Positions 1 to 5,318 of a stretch of DNA of 7,699 bases are shown here, one piece after another (within the stretch, counting starts at the first letter, position 1; each line of letters begins with the position of its first letter). Below the pieces are notes generated by a model. That model made no database searches. It was not told the DNA's origin and worked only from the letters and a program-made list of their open reading frames with translations. A program made the translations under genes and the position numbers. Source of the DNA: an uncultured Tannerella sp. (GTDB lineage Bacteria; Bacteroidota; Bacteroidia; Bacteroidales; Tannerellaceae); NCBI GenBank assembly GCA_938036405.1, contig CALHPT010000187.1:1-7699 (forward strand), read 5' to 3'.

Positions 1-1390
1 GGGAGGTGAGTTGCTTGATACGTGTCACTTGGCTGATGTGTATCGCGCCGTTCCCCTCAAACATGTCGTCCTCGATGGTGGCGAAGGCCAGCGCGGGATA
101 GGCCGGATGGAGCGTCTTGATGCGAATCTTCAGCAGCGTATCTACGGGCGGTTGTTCCTTCGTCTCGTGGCGTTCAATGACGGTCTTCCCCCGCTTGAAA
201 TCGGCCATGGCCGTCTCCCACACCTTGACGGGCAGTTCGCCGTCGGCGGTGCCTACGGAGAGGTCGGTCGTCAGCTTTTGAAAGGAGTTGATGCGGAGAC
301 TGCCGTCCCAGAGGGTGAGTAGTTTGTGCATGCGTTGGCCCGCGAGCGGATTGTTGAAGGGCGCGAGTGTGATGCGTCGTTCGGCCAGTGTGAAGGTGCC
401 TTTGCCCTCCAGGGTGTATGGCCGGCGATCCTCCGGGATGTTCTCCGTGAAGTAGGCGATCTTCCCGACGAACGAGGGCAGCGAGAAGCTGACCAGCTCC
501 TCCCATGTGTACTCCGGCGGGCGACAATTATGCTTGAGAAAGGTGCTTAGCATAAGGTTTTTCAGCGGCGGCAGATGGCGCTCGTCCAGCACGCAGAGGT
601 AGCGATAGAACATCAGTCGGCGCACCATGTCGATCTCCCGATCGGCCGCCTTGCTGAGCAAGAAGAGTGCGCCCGCGGTGCGCACCAGTCCCTCGGCGCG
701 TTGCCGGACTTCGGGGGTGATCTGCCCCGTGAGTAACGTCTCGTCCATCGCTTCGCACTCCCGGGCGATGATCGCCTCGCACGTCTCGAGCCAGTATTCG
801 GGCGGGCAGAGGCCCTCCTCCTGCTCCACGAAATGCCTGATGAGGCGCAGATAGTTCGTGATGCCCACGGTCAGCGCCTGCGGATCATGCAGGAAGAGGG
901 CTTTGGTAAGCTCCGCCTTATCTTCCGGCTGATAAAGCAGTATGCCGGGCGTTTCGGCCTTCTCCGCCAAGTCGGCCGCAAAGGCCTCCGCGCGGCCGGA
1001 TCGGAGCAATCGCAGTGCCTCGCGTCGCACACGTGCCCGACGCAATTTGAGCTCTGCGCGCGACTGGATGAGGGTATGTCGGTTTTCGGGGAAATAGGTC
1101 AGGAAGCGCAAATCTTCCAGCAGGAACTCCTCAATGCGTATAAACAGCCCCATGATCAGAATGGCCCGATCCCAATCCTCCCCAGCGGCCTCCGTGGCGT
1201 AATCCAGCGCCTTCATGAAGGGGAAGATCCACGAGGCCGATCCGGCATTCAGCATCGACATAAAATCCGCATCCGGGAGCACGGGCGCGGCCGCTGCCAG
1301 CTCGTCGAAGAGCGCCACCTGCTCGTCCGAGGCGTGCAGCATCTCCAGAAACGCGTGCCCATTCGTATATGTTTCTAATAAGCTATCCAT
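1..1390 (-). CDS. Uncharacterised protein, C-terminus beyond the left edge
   Basis: I do not recognise this protein. A single frame stays open from an ATG at 1388-1390 to the left edge with no stop, giving 463 visible residues; the stop lies outside the window. The N-terminus begins MDSLLETYTNGHAF and the first ~320 residues look mostly helical, rich in Leu, Glu, Ala and Arg, with no signal peptide or membrane segment, so a cytoplasmic protein is likely. Near the visible end, LLKIRIKTLHPAYPALAFATI followed by EDDMFEGNGAIHISQ resembles the strand pattern of an S1/OB nucleic-acid-binding fold; this is inference from appearance only. Amino-acid composition is natural and codons are GC-rich like the neighbours, whereas all other frames here are broken. 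It is transcribed away from fumC, and a TAnnTTTG motif lies about 70 bp upstream of the start. The frame is convincing; the function is unknown. Confidence 0.85.
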   Translation of the reverse strand, partial: MDSLLETYTNGHAFLEMLHASDEQVALFDELAAAAPVLPDADFMSMLNAGSASWIFPFMKALDYATEAAGEDWDRAILIMGLFIRIEEFLLEDLRFLTYFPENRHTLIQSRAELKLRRARVRREALRLLRSGRAEAFAADLAEKAETPGILLYQPEDKAELTKALFLHDPQALTVGITNYLRLIRHFVEQEEGLCPPEYWLETCEAIIARECEAMDETLLTGQITPEVRQRAEGLVRTAGALFLLSKAADREIDMVRRLMFYRYLCVLDERHLPPLKNLMLSTFLKHNCRPPEYTWEELVSFSLPSFVGKIAYFTENIPEDRRPYTLEGKGTFTLAERRITLAPFNNPLAGQRMHKLLTLWDGSLRINSFQKLTTDLSVGTADGELPVKVWETAMADFKRGKTVIERHETKEQPPVDTLLKIRIKTLHPAYPALAFATIEDDMFEGNGAIHISQVTRIKQLTS

Positions 1391-1406
1391 AGAAGATCAT
1401 AAGAAT

Positions 1407-1450
1407 GGCCTTCCGCTCCTCGCAAATGGGGGATGGGGAGGCCTTTTTTT
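1407..1450 (+). other. Hairpin followed by seven T, opposite the leader of the left gene
   Basis: GGCCTTCC at 1407-1414 can pair, with one G-T wobble, with GGGAGGCC at 1436-1443, and seven T follow at 1444-1450. Read on the plus strand it has the shape of a weak intrinsic terminator with a long loop, but no plus-strand gene precedes it. It lies between the predicted promoter and the start codon of the minus-strand gene, so the same arms could fold in that gene's 5' leader. It could be chance in GC-rich DNA. Confidence 0.25.
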
Positions 1451-1457
1451 GAGTTGC

Positions 1458-1465
1458 CAAAGGTA
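1458..1465 (-). promoter_or_regulatory. Putative Bacteroidetes -7 promoter element of the left gene
   Basis: On the minus strand this reads TACCTTTG, an exact match to the Bacteroidetes sigma-ABfr -7 consensus TAnnTTTG. Transcription would start near 1451, leaving a leader of about 60 nt before the ATG at 1390. No good TTG -33 element is seen at the usual distance. An interrupted palindrome (CCGAT, 8 nt, ATCGG) at 1491-1508 lies where a -33 box or an operator would sit. The call rests on the -7 match and its placement. Confidence 0.5.
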
Positions 1466-1790
1466 GAAGCAGCGGGTGAAAACTTAGAAGCCGATTCGAA
1501 ATTATCGGAGGATTGCACCATGGCCGTCTTGGGCGAATCTTCCCCTTTTCCCCTTTCACGTTTCGGAGTTATCCGGCCCTATTTCTACCCATTTATTACC
1601 TCAACGACACCCACACGGGCCTTTTTCAAGCTCGTTAAATGATGAAACAACTCCCCTTCCTGCTTTTTCGGGCAGGATGTCCGTCTGCGAACTTTCATTC
1701 GGCCCTTGCCAGACTTTGCGAAGGCTTTACGGACATGGATTTCATCCTCGAAAGTCGTCGTTAAGCTATTGTTTGTTTGTATTTATTGGC
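1466..1790. other. Intergenic DNA with no supported gene
   Basis: Between the left gene's promoter and the 41-bp array, only short open frames exist and none has a convincing start, composition or recognisable motif. Visible structure is limited to an 8-bp perfect inverted repeat (ATGTCCGT at 1677-1684 with ACGGACAT at 1729-1736) and a small CCTGC/GCAGG stem at 1659-1676. The stretch is less GC-rich than the flanking genes. No tRNA-like or known riboswitch core was seen. Confidence 0.5.
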
Positions 1791-2054
1791 TTCGGAACTT
1801 TCCGAAAGTGGTTTTATTTACATTTATCTCTTTCGGGAACTTCCGAAAGTATGCTGTATGTTGTATAAACCTCTCGGAACTTTCCGAAAGTACTACACAG
1901 GTTGAATGAGTCTCTCGGAACTTTCCGAAAGTACTACACTGGCTGAATAAGTCTCTCGGAACTTTCCGAAAGTACTACACGGGTTGTATGACTCTCTCGG
2001 AACTTTCCGAAAGTACGCTGCACATTGTATAAGTCTTTCGGAACTTTCCGAAAG
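1791..2054. repeat. Seven tandem 41-bp units, each with a palindromic core
   Basis: A palindromic core, best form CTTTCGGAACTTTCCGAAAG (9-bp arms CTTTCGGAA and TTCCGAAAG around CT, at 2035-2054), recurs seven times. Its CGG triplets start at 1793, 1834, 1875, 1916, 1957, 1998 and 2039, exactly 41 bp apart each time. Units 3 to 5 are most alike (units 3 and 4 differ at 3 of 41 positions). They share GTACTACAC after the core and a TTG/CTG-rich linker ending in CTCT. The outer units have diverged: unit 1 has an AT-rich linker and unit 2 a shifted core, while unit 7 keeps only the core. Units 3 to 6 carry one mismatch in the left arm. A 41-bp period is close to four helical turns, so all palindromes face the same side of the helix. 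The period is not a multiple of three, which argues against coding. Candidate roles are an operator array, a structural or mobile repeat, or processed hairpin RNA; none is proven. Confidence 0.95.
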
Positions 2055-2096
2055 AATGAACGAATTCCGCGTAAATGCTTAGAAGAAAAGAGAAAA

Positions 2097-2174
2097 GGCC
2101 ACGGAGAAGTCGGTGGGAGGATACGTGGCCCCCGCAAGCCTCAAAACGTATCCCGAGGGCGGTGAGCGGCCACG
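2097..2174. repeat. Nested inverted repeats with two alternative pairings
   Basis: GGCCACG occurs at 2097-2103 and again at 2168-2174, with its complement CGTGGCC between them at 2124-2130, so the middle copy can pair with only one of the outer copies. A second perfect 8-bp inverted repeat, GGATACGT at 2119-2126 and ACGTATCC at 2146-2153, overlaps the middle arm and competes with both. Mutually exclusive stems are the layout of attenuators and riboswitches, but no known riboswitch core was recognised. The element lies upstream of the predicted fumC promoter. It would be in that mRNA only if a more distal promoter is used. Confidence 0.5.
2142..2157 (+). repeat. 16-bp repeat, copy 1 (second copy at 3744-3759)
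   Basis: CAAAACGTATCCCGAG here matches CAAAGTGTATCCCGAG at 3744-3759 at 14 of 16 positions, and TGAG follows both a few bases later. Beside the first copy is CCGCAAGCC (2132-2140); beside the second is its exact reverse complement GGCTTGCGG (3733-3741). The two copies bracket fumC. They may be two copies of a short dispersed intergenic repeat, or chance. Confidence 0.35.
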
Positions 2175-2273
2175 ATCAGGAGGCGAACGGCACACCATAA
2201 GGCCTTCAGCGTGCTCCGCAAGGGCCGCACAACATGGCGCGGACGGTGGGCATCGGAAATTGCCAAGAACGTC

Positions 2274-2281
2274 TATTTTTG
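2274..2281 (+). promoter_or_regulatory. Putative -7 promoter element of fumC
   Basis: TATTTTTG matches the Bacteroidetes -7 consensus TAnnTTTG exactly. Transcription would begin near 2288, giving a leader of about 44 nt before the fumC ATG. A TTG occurs at 2260-2262 but is only 11 bp upstream, too close for a standard -33 box, so the -33 element is weak or absent. The 41-bp array ends about 220 bp upstream. Confidence 0.55.
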
Positions 2282-2331
2282 CCCGCGGTTGTCACCAAGA
2301 AATTGAATCATCACCCAAAAAATATAGAACA

Positions 2332-3732
2332 ATGGCAGATTTCAGAATCGAAAAAGACACGATGGGCGAGGTGAAAGTCCCCGCCGACAAGATCTGGGGA
2401 GCGCAGACAGAGCGCTCGCGTAACAATTTCAAGATCGGGCCGTCGGCATCCATGCCGCTGGAGGTGATCTATGGCTTTGCGTACCTGAAAAAGGCGGCCG
2501 CTTATGCCAACCATGAGCTGGGCGTGCTGCCGGTGGAGAAGCGTGATCTGATCGGCCGAGTGTGCGACGAGATCCTGGAGGGAAAGCTGGATGACCAGTT
2601 CCCGCTCGTGATCTGGCAGACGGGTTCGGGCACGCAGTCGAACATGAACGTGAACGAGGTGATCGCCAACCGCGCGCATCAGCTGGCGGGCAAGACGATC
2701 GGCGAGGGCGAGAAGACGCTGCAGCCGAACGACGATGTGAACAAGTCGCAATCGTCGAACGACACCTACCCCACGGGCATGCACATCGCGGCGTACAAGA
2801 TGGTCGTGGAGACAACGATCCCCGGCGTAGAGCGCCTGCGCGACGCGCTGAAGAAGAAAGCCGAAGAGTTCAAAGACGTGGTTAAGATCGGCCGTACGCA
2901 CCTGATGGACGCTACGCCGCTGACGCTCGGACAGGAGTTCTCGGGCTACGCTGCACAGCTGGATCACGGCCTCCGCGCACTCCGCAACACCCTCTCGCAC
3001 CTCAGCGAACTGGCCCTCGGCGGCACGGCCGTAGGCACGGGCATCAACACGCCGAAGGGTTACGACGTGGTCGTAGCGCGTTACATCGCCGAGTTCACGG
3101 GACTGCCTTTCGTGACGGCTGAGAATAAGTTTGAGGCCCTGGCAGCGCACGACGCGATGGTAGAGTCTCACGGTGCACTCAAGCAGCTGGCCGTGGCGCT
3201 CAACAAGATCGCCAACGACGTCCGTATGATGGCTTCCGGTCCGCGTAGCGGCATCGGCGAGATCATCATCCCGGCCAATGAACCGGGTAGCTCGATCATG
3301 CCGGGCAAGGTGAACCCGACGCAGTGCGAGGCGGTGACGATGGTGGCTGCCCAGGTGATGGGTAACGATGTGGCCATCTCGGTCGGGGGTACGCAGGGAC
3401 ACTACGAGCTGAACGTGTTCAAGCCCGTCATCTGCGCCAACTTCCTGCAGTCGGCCCGACTGATCGGCGACGCCTGCGTGAGCTTCGAGGAGCACTGCGT
3501 GCGCGGCATCCAGCCGAACCATGCACGCATCAAGGAGCTGGTGAACAACAGTCTCATGCTCGTCACGGCGCTCAACACGAAGATCGGTTACTACAAAGCG
3601 GCAGAGATCGCAAACACGGCGCACCGTAACGGTACGACGCTGCGCGAGGAGGCTGTTCGCTTGGGCTACGTCACCCCGGAGCAGTTCGACGAGTGGGTGC
3701 GGCCAGAAGATATGGTCGGCAGCCTGAAATAA
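2332..3732 (+). CDS. fumC: Class II fumarate hydratase
   Basis: FumC interconverts fumarate and L-malate in the TCA cycle and in the reductive fumarate branch; it is a cytosolic homotetramer that needs no iron-sulfur cluster. The 466-residue product has the usual family length and carries all the hallmarks in order: GSGTQSNMN at residues 98-106, SSNDT at 141-145, GRTHLMDATP at 187-196 with the active-site His190, and the fumarase/aspartase signature GSSIMPGKVN at 319-328, containing the catalytic-loop Ser321. The frame stays open upstream to 2113, but the ATG at 2332 is chosen because the protein then begins MADFRIEKDTMGEV, as in homologues. It is also preceded by an A-rich leader and a good -7 motif. 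The extra upstream residues look non-coding. Aspartase shares the fold, but the NPTQCEAVTM stretch and HLMDATP fit fumarase. The divergent left gene and the repeat array lie upstream. Confidence 0.96.
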   Translation: MADFRIEKDTMGEVKVPADKIWGAQTERSRNNFKIGPSASMPLEVIYGFAYLKKAAAYANHELGVLPVEKRDLIGRVCDEILEGKLDDQFPLVIWQTGSGTQSNMNVNEVIANRAHQLAGKTIGEGEKTLQPNDDVNKSQSSNDTYPTGMHIAAYKMVVETTIPGVERLRDALKKKAEEFKDVVKIGRTHLMDATPLTLGQEFSGYAAQLDHGLRALRNTLSHLSELALGGTAVGTGINTPKGYDVVVARYIAEFTGLPFVTAENKFEALAAHDAMVESHGALKQLAVALNKIANDVRMMASGPRSGIGEIIIPANEPGSSIMPGKVNPTQCEAVTMVAAQVMGNDVAISVGGTQGHYELNVFKPVICANFLQSARLIGDACVSFEEHCVRGIQPNHARIKELVNNSLMLVTALNTKIGYYKAAEIANTAHRNGTTLREEAVRLGYVTPEQFDEWVRPEDMVGSLK

Positions 3733-3765
3733 GGCTTGCGGCCCAAAGTGTATCCCGAGTTGTGA

Positions 3766-3778
3766 GGCTCTCAGAGCC
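3766..3778. repeat. Perfect palindrome GGCTCT-C-AGAGCC after fumC
   Basis: Two 6-bp arms around a single C form a perfect 13-bp palindrome 34 bp after the fumC stop. A T-rich run follows about 19 bp later, too far for a classical terminator. It could be a protein-binding site or a weak mRNA 3' end structure. Confidence 0.3.
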
Positions 3779-3815
3779 AATCAATAAGGGTAATTATTTT
3801 TTATATTTATATTAG

Positions 3816-3851
3816 TCCCTCTCCTCGCGTGAGCGCCGGGAGGGATTTTTT
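3816..3851 (+). terminator. Intrinsic-terminator-like hairpin between fumC and trmN6
   Basis: TCCCTC at 3816-3821 pairs with GAGGGA at 3840-3845. Inside it, CGC-GTGA-GCG (3826-3835) forms a stem closed by a GNRA-type tetraloop, and six T follow at 3846-3851. This is a good rho-independent terminator for fumC. The T run ends only 12 bp before the trmN6 ATG. The only promoter-like DNA for trmN6 is the AT-rich stretch at 3791-3815 (TATATTTA at 3802-3809, one mismatch to TAnnTTTG). The hairpin may therefore also form the 5' end of the trmN6 transcript. Confidence 0.7.
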
Positions 3852-3863
3852 GTCCCCCACATC

Positions 3864-4571
3864 ATGTCCAATCCCTATTTTCGATTCAAACAATTCACCG
3901 TTCGCCACGACCGTTGCGCAATGAAGGTCGGCACGGACGGCTGCCTGCTCGGAGCGTGGGCCAACGTGTCCGGTGCGCGACGAATCGCCGATGTCGGTAC
4001 AGGCAGCGGCCTTGTGGCCCTTATGCTCGCCCAACGCAACACGGACGCCCGCATTGATGCCCTCGATATCGATCGCGACGCCTGCCTGCAAGCCATGGAT
4101 AATGTGGATGCGTCACCTTTCGCGGCGCGTATTCGTGTCATCCGTGCCGACTTCCGCACGTATGCCGCTACGGCTCCCCCGGCCTACGATCTGATCGTCT
4201 CCAATCCACCCTACTTCGACGAATCGCTGAAGTGTCCCGACGCCGGGCGTCGCATGGCGCGTCACAGCGATACGTTGCCGATGGGCGAGCTGCTCAGCGT
4301 AGCCGCGACGCTGCTCACTGACGATGGTCGGGTGGCGCTCGTCTTGCCCTATGTGCAGCGTGAGGGCGTGCTCAGGCAGGCCGAGGCGAGAGCGTTGCAC
4401 CTCGTTCGCGAGACGCATGTCGTGCCCGTGGAGGGAGCGTCGCCCAAACGATGGCTGGCTGAGCTGGCGCGTCGGCCGTCGTTCCCCGAGCCGGAGGTGC
4501 TGACGCTGGAGACGCCGGATCACCGTCGGACGGCGGCGTATCAAGAGCTGATGAGGGACTTCTATCTGTGA
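3864..4571 (+). CDS. trmN6: tRNA1(Val) (adenine(37)-N6)-methyltransferase, YfiC/TrmN6 type
   Basis: This is a SAM-dependent methyltransferase that in E. coli (YfiC) N6-methylates A37, beside the anticodon, of tRNA1(Val). The 235-residue product is close to the E. coli length. It has the family N-terminus FRFKQFTVRHDRCAMKVGTD (residues 6-25), the SAM-binding motif I DVGTGSG at 43-49, an acidic motif II ALDIDRD near 66-72, RADFR at 94-98, and the N6-adenine catalytic motif NPPYF at 114-118. The ATG at 3864 is chosen because the conserved KQF...CAMKVGTDG block then sits at its usual distance from the start. It has no Shine-Dalgarno sequence and follows a terminator-like hairpin by 12 bp. A small hairpin follows its stop, and slyD has its own promoter motif. 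The tRNA target is inferred from the family; other N6-adenine substrates remain possible. Confidence 0.88.
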   Translation: MSNPYFRFKQFTVRHDRCAMKVGTDGCLLGAWANVSGARRIADVGTGSGLVALMLAQRNTDARIDALDIDRDACLQAMDNVDASPFAARIRVIRADFRTYAATAPPAYDLIVSNPPYFDESLKCPDAGRRMARHSDTLPMGELLSVAATLLTDDGRVALVLPYVQREGVLRQAEARALHLVRETHVVPVEGASPKRWLAELARRPSFPEPEVLTLETPDHRRTAAYQELMRDFYL

Positions 4572-4575
4572 TCCG

Positions 4576-4597
4576 GCTGGGGACGTTACGCCCCGGC
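4576..4597 (+). other. Hairpin just after the trmN6 stop codon
   Basis: GCTGGGG at 4576-4582 pairs with CCCCGGC at 4591-4597, including one T-G pair, across the loop ACGTTACG. It starts 4 bp after the trmN6 stop. No T tract follows, so termination is uncertain; it may stabilise the trmN6 mRNA end. Confidence 0.35.
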
Positions 4598-4616
4598 GGG
4601 CTTATCCATAATCGTC

Positions 4617-4624
4617 TACTTTTG
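4617..4624 (+). promoter_or_regulatory. Putative -7 promoter element of the slyD-like gene
   Basis: TACTTTTG matches TAnnTTTG exactly. Transcription would start near 4631, about 15 to 21 nt before the two candidate ATG codons at 4646 and 4652. No clear TTG -33 box is visible. The position also argues that the in-frame GTG at 4568, which lies upstream of this promoter, is not the start. Confidence 0.55.
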
Positions 4625-4651
4625 CGCCCCTATTCAAAAACAAGAATGTAT

Positions 4652-5203
4652 ATGAGAGTTTCAAAGAACAAATTCGTGACGGTCACCTATGACCTGCACG
4701 TGGGCGAAGCGAACGATCGCGAACTGATGGAACGCGCTACCCCAGAACAGCCCCTGAAGTTTATCTATGGCATTGGCGCCATGCTGGAGGCCTTCGAAAA
4801 GAATCTGAGTGGCCTTGAGGTCGGCGACCGCTTCGAGTTTTCCCTCACGCCTGATCAGGCGTATGGCAACCGCGACGAGGAGAATGTGATCGATCTGCCG
4901 AAGAGTGTCTTCATGGTAGACGGTGTGTTCGATAGCGAGCGCGTGAAGGAAGGGGCCACGTTGCCTATGATGAGCGCCGAGGGGCAGCATATGAACGGCT
5001 CCGTGTTGGAGGTGAAGGATGACGTTGTAGTCATGGACTTCAATCATCCGTTGGCGGGCGAGACGCTGCACTTCGCCGGACAAGTGGCCGATGTACATGA
5101 CCCGACGCCCGAGGAATTGGCCGAGATGGAGCAGATGATGCACGGTGGCGGCTGCGGACATGACCACGACGGTTGTGGCGGTTGCGACGGCTGCTGCCAT
5201 TGA
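4652..5203 (+). CDS. slyD: SlyD-like FKBP-type peptidyl-prolyl isomerase with metal-binding tail
   Basis: SlyD proteins catalyse cis/trans isomerisation of prolyl bonds, act as chaperones through an inserted flap domain, and bind nickel or other metals in the cytosol. The 183-residue product fits. The split FKBP domain covers about residues 5-70, with VTYDLHV, LKFIYGIGAMLEAFEKNL (35-52), LEVGDRF (55-61) and the LTPDQAYGNRDEE block (65-77). The insert-in-flap domain spans about 78-130. The FKBP fold resumes with VMDFNHPLAGETLHFAGQV (127-145). The tail after residue 164, GGGCGHDHDGCGGCDGCCH, has five Cys and three His and should bind metal. The start could also be the ATG at 4646, adding Met-Tyr. 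The longer frame from a GTG at 4568 is rejected because it overlaps the trmN6 stop, contains a hairpin and the promoter motif, and encodes no FKBP-like sequence. A strong terminator follows. Confidence 0.92.
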   Translation: MRVSKNKFVTVTYDLHVGEANDRELMERATPEQPLKFIYGIGAMLEAFEKNLSGLEVGDRFEFSLTPDQAYGNRDEENVIDLPKSVFMVDGVFDSERVKEGATLPMMSAEGQHMNGSVLEVKDDVVVMDFNHPLAGETLHFAGQVADVHDPTPEELAEMEQMMHGGGCGHDHDGCGGCDGCCH

Positions 5204-5223
5204 TCCTACACCGATACTTGATT

Positions 5224-5276
5224 GAAGTGGCTCTTCATTCCTAACCCGCGGAGGGTTGGACGAAGAGCTTCTTTTT
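5224..5276 (+). terminator. Rho-independent terminator after slyD
   Basis: GCTCTTC at 5230-5236 pairs with GAAGAGC at 5262-5268, and inside it CTAACCC (5241-5247) pairs, with one wobble, with GGGTTGG (5253-5259). The tail continues as TTC followed by five T (5272-5276). It begins about 20 bp after the slyD stop and ends before aroC. It works in the plus direction only, since no T run exists on the other side. An open frame joining aroC begins inside it at 5256, which supports the later aroC start. Confidence 0.8.
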
Positions 5277-5318
5277 ACCCTCCCTCCTCTAACTACATCC
5301 TGCTGTCACTACCCTATT

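Noticed and set aside
833..1378. A 181-codon plus-strand frame opposite the left gene
   Set aside because: The minus strand here has an uninterrupted frame of 463 codons with natural composition. The plus frame has no family features and is best read as its shadow.
1791..2054. CRISPR array
   Set aside because: The repeating core is about 20 bp and the intervening stretches are about 21 bp, related in sequence to each other rather than unique. There are no cas genes nearby.
1677..2137. Several 63 to 67-codon frames crossing the 41-bp repeats on both strands
   Set aside because: The period is not a multiple of three, so the repeats shift frame from unit to unit. No start signal or conserved motif is present.
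2113..2331. N-terminal extension of fumC by 73 codons
   Set aside because: The extra residues do not resemble fumarase or a signal sequence and would include intergenic inverted repeats and the promoter motif. The ATG at 2332 matches the family start.
2311..3780. A 489-codon open frame on the minus strand opposite fumC
   Set aside because: It is the codon-bias shadow of fumC: composition is rich in His, Arg and Val with no recognisable motif, while the plus strand encodes a complete fumarase.
4661..5200. A 179-codon minus-strand frame opposite slyD
   Set aside because: It is low in information and Ala/Val/His-rich, mirroring the Cys/His tail and FKBP domain of the plus-strand slyD, which has clear family motifs.
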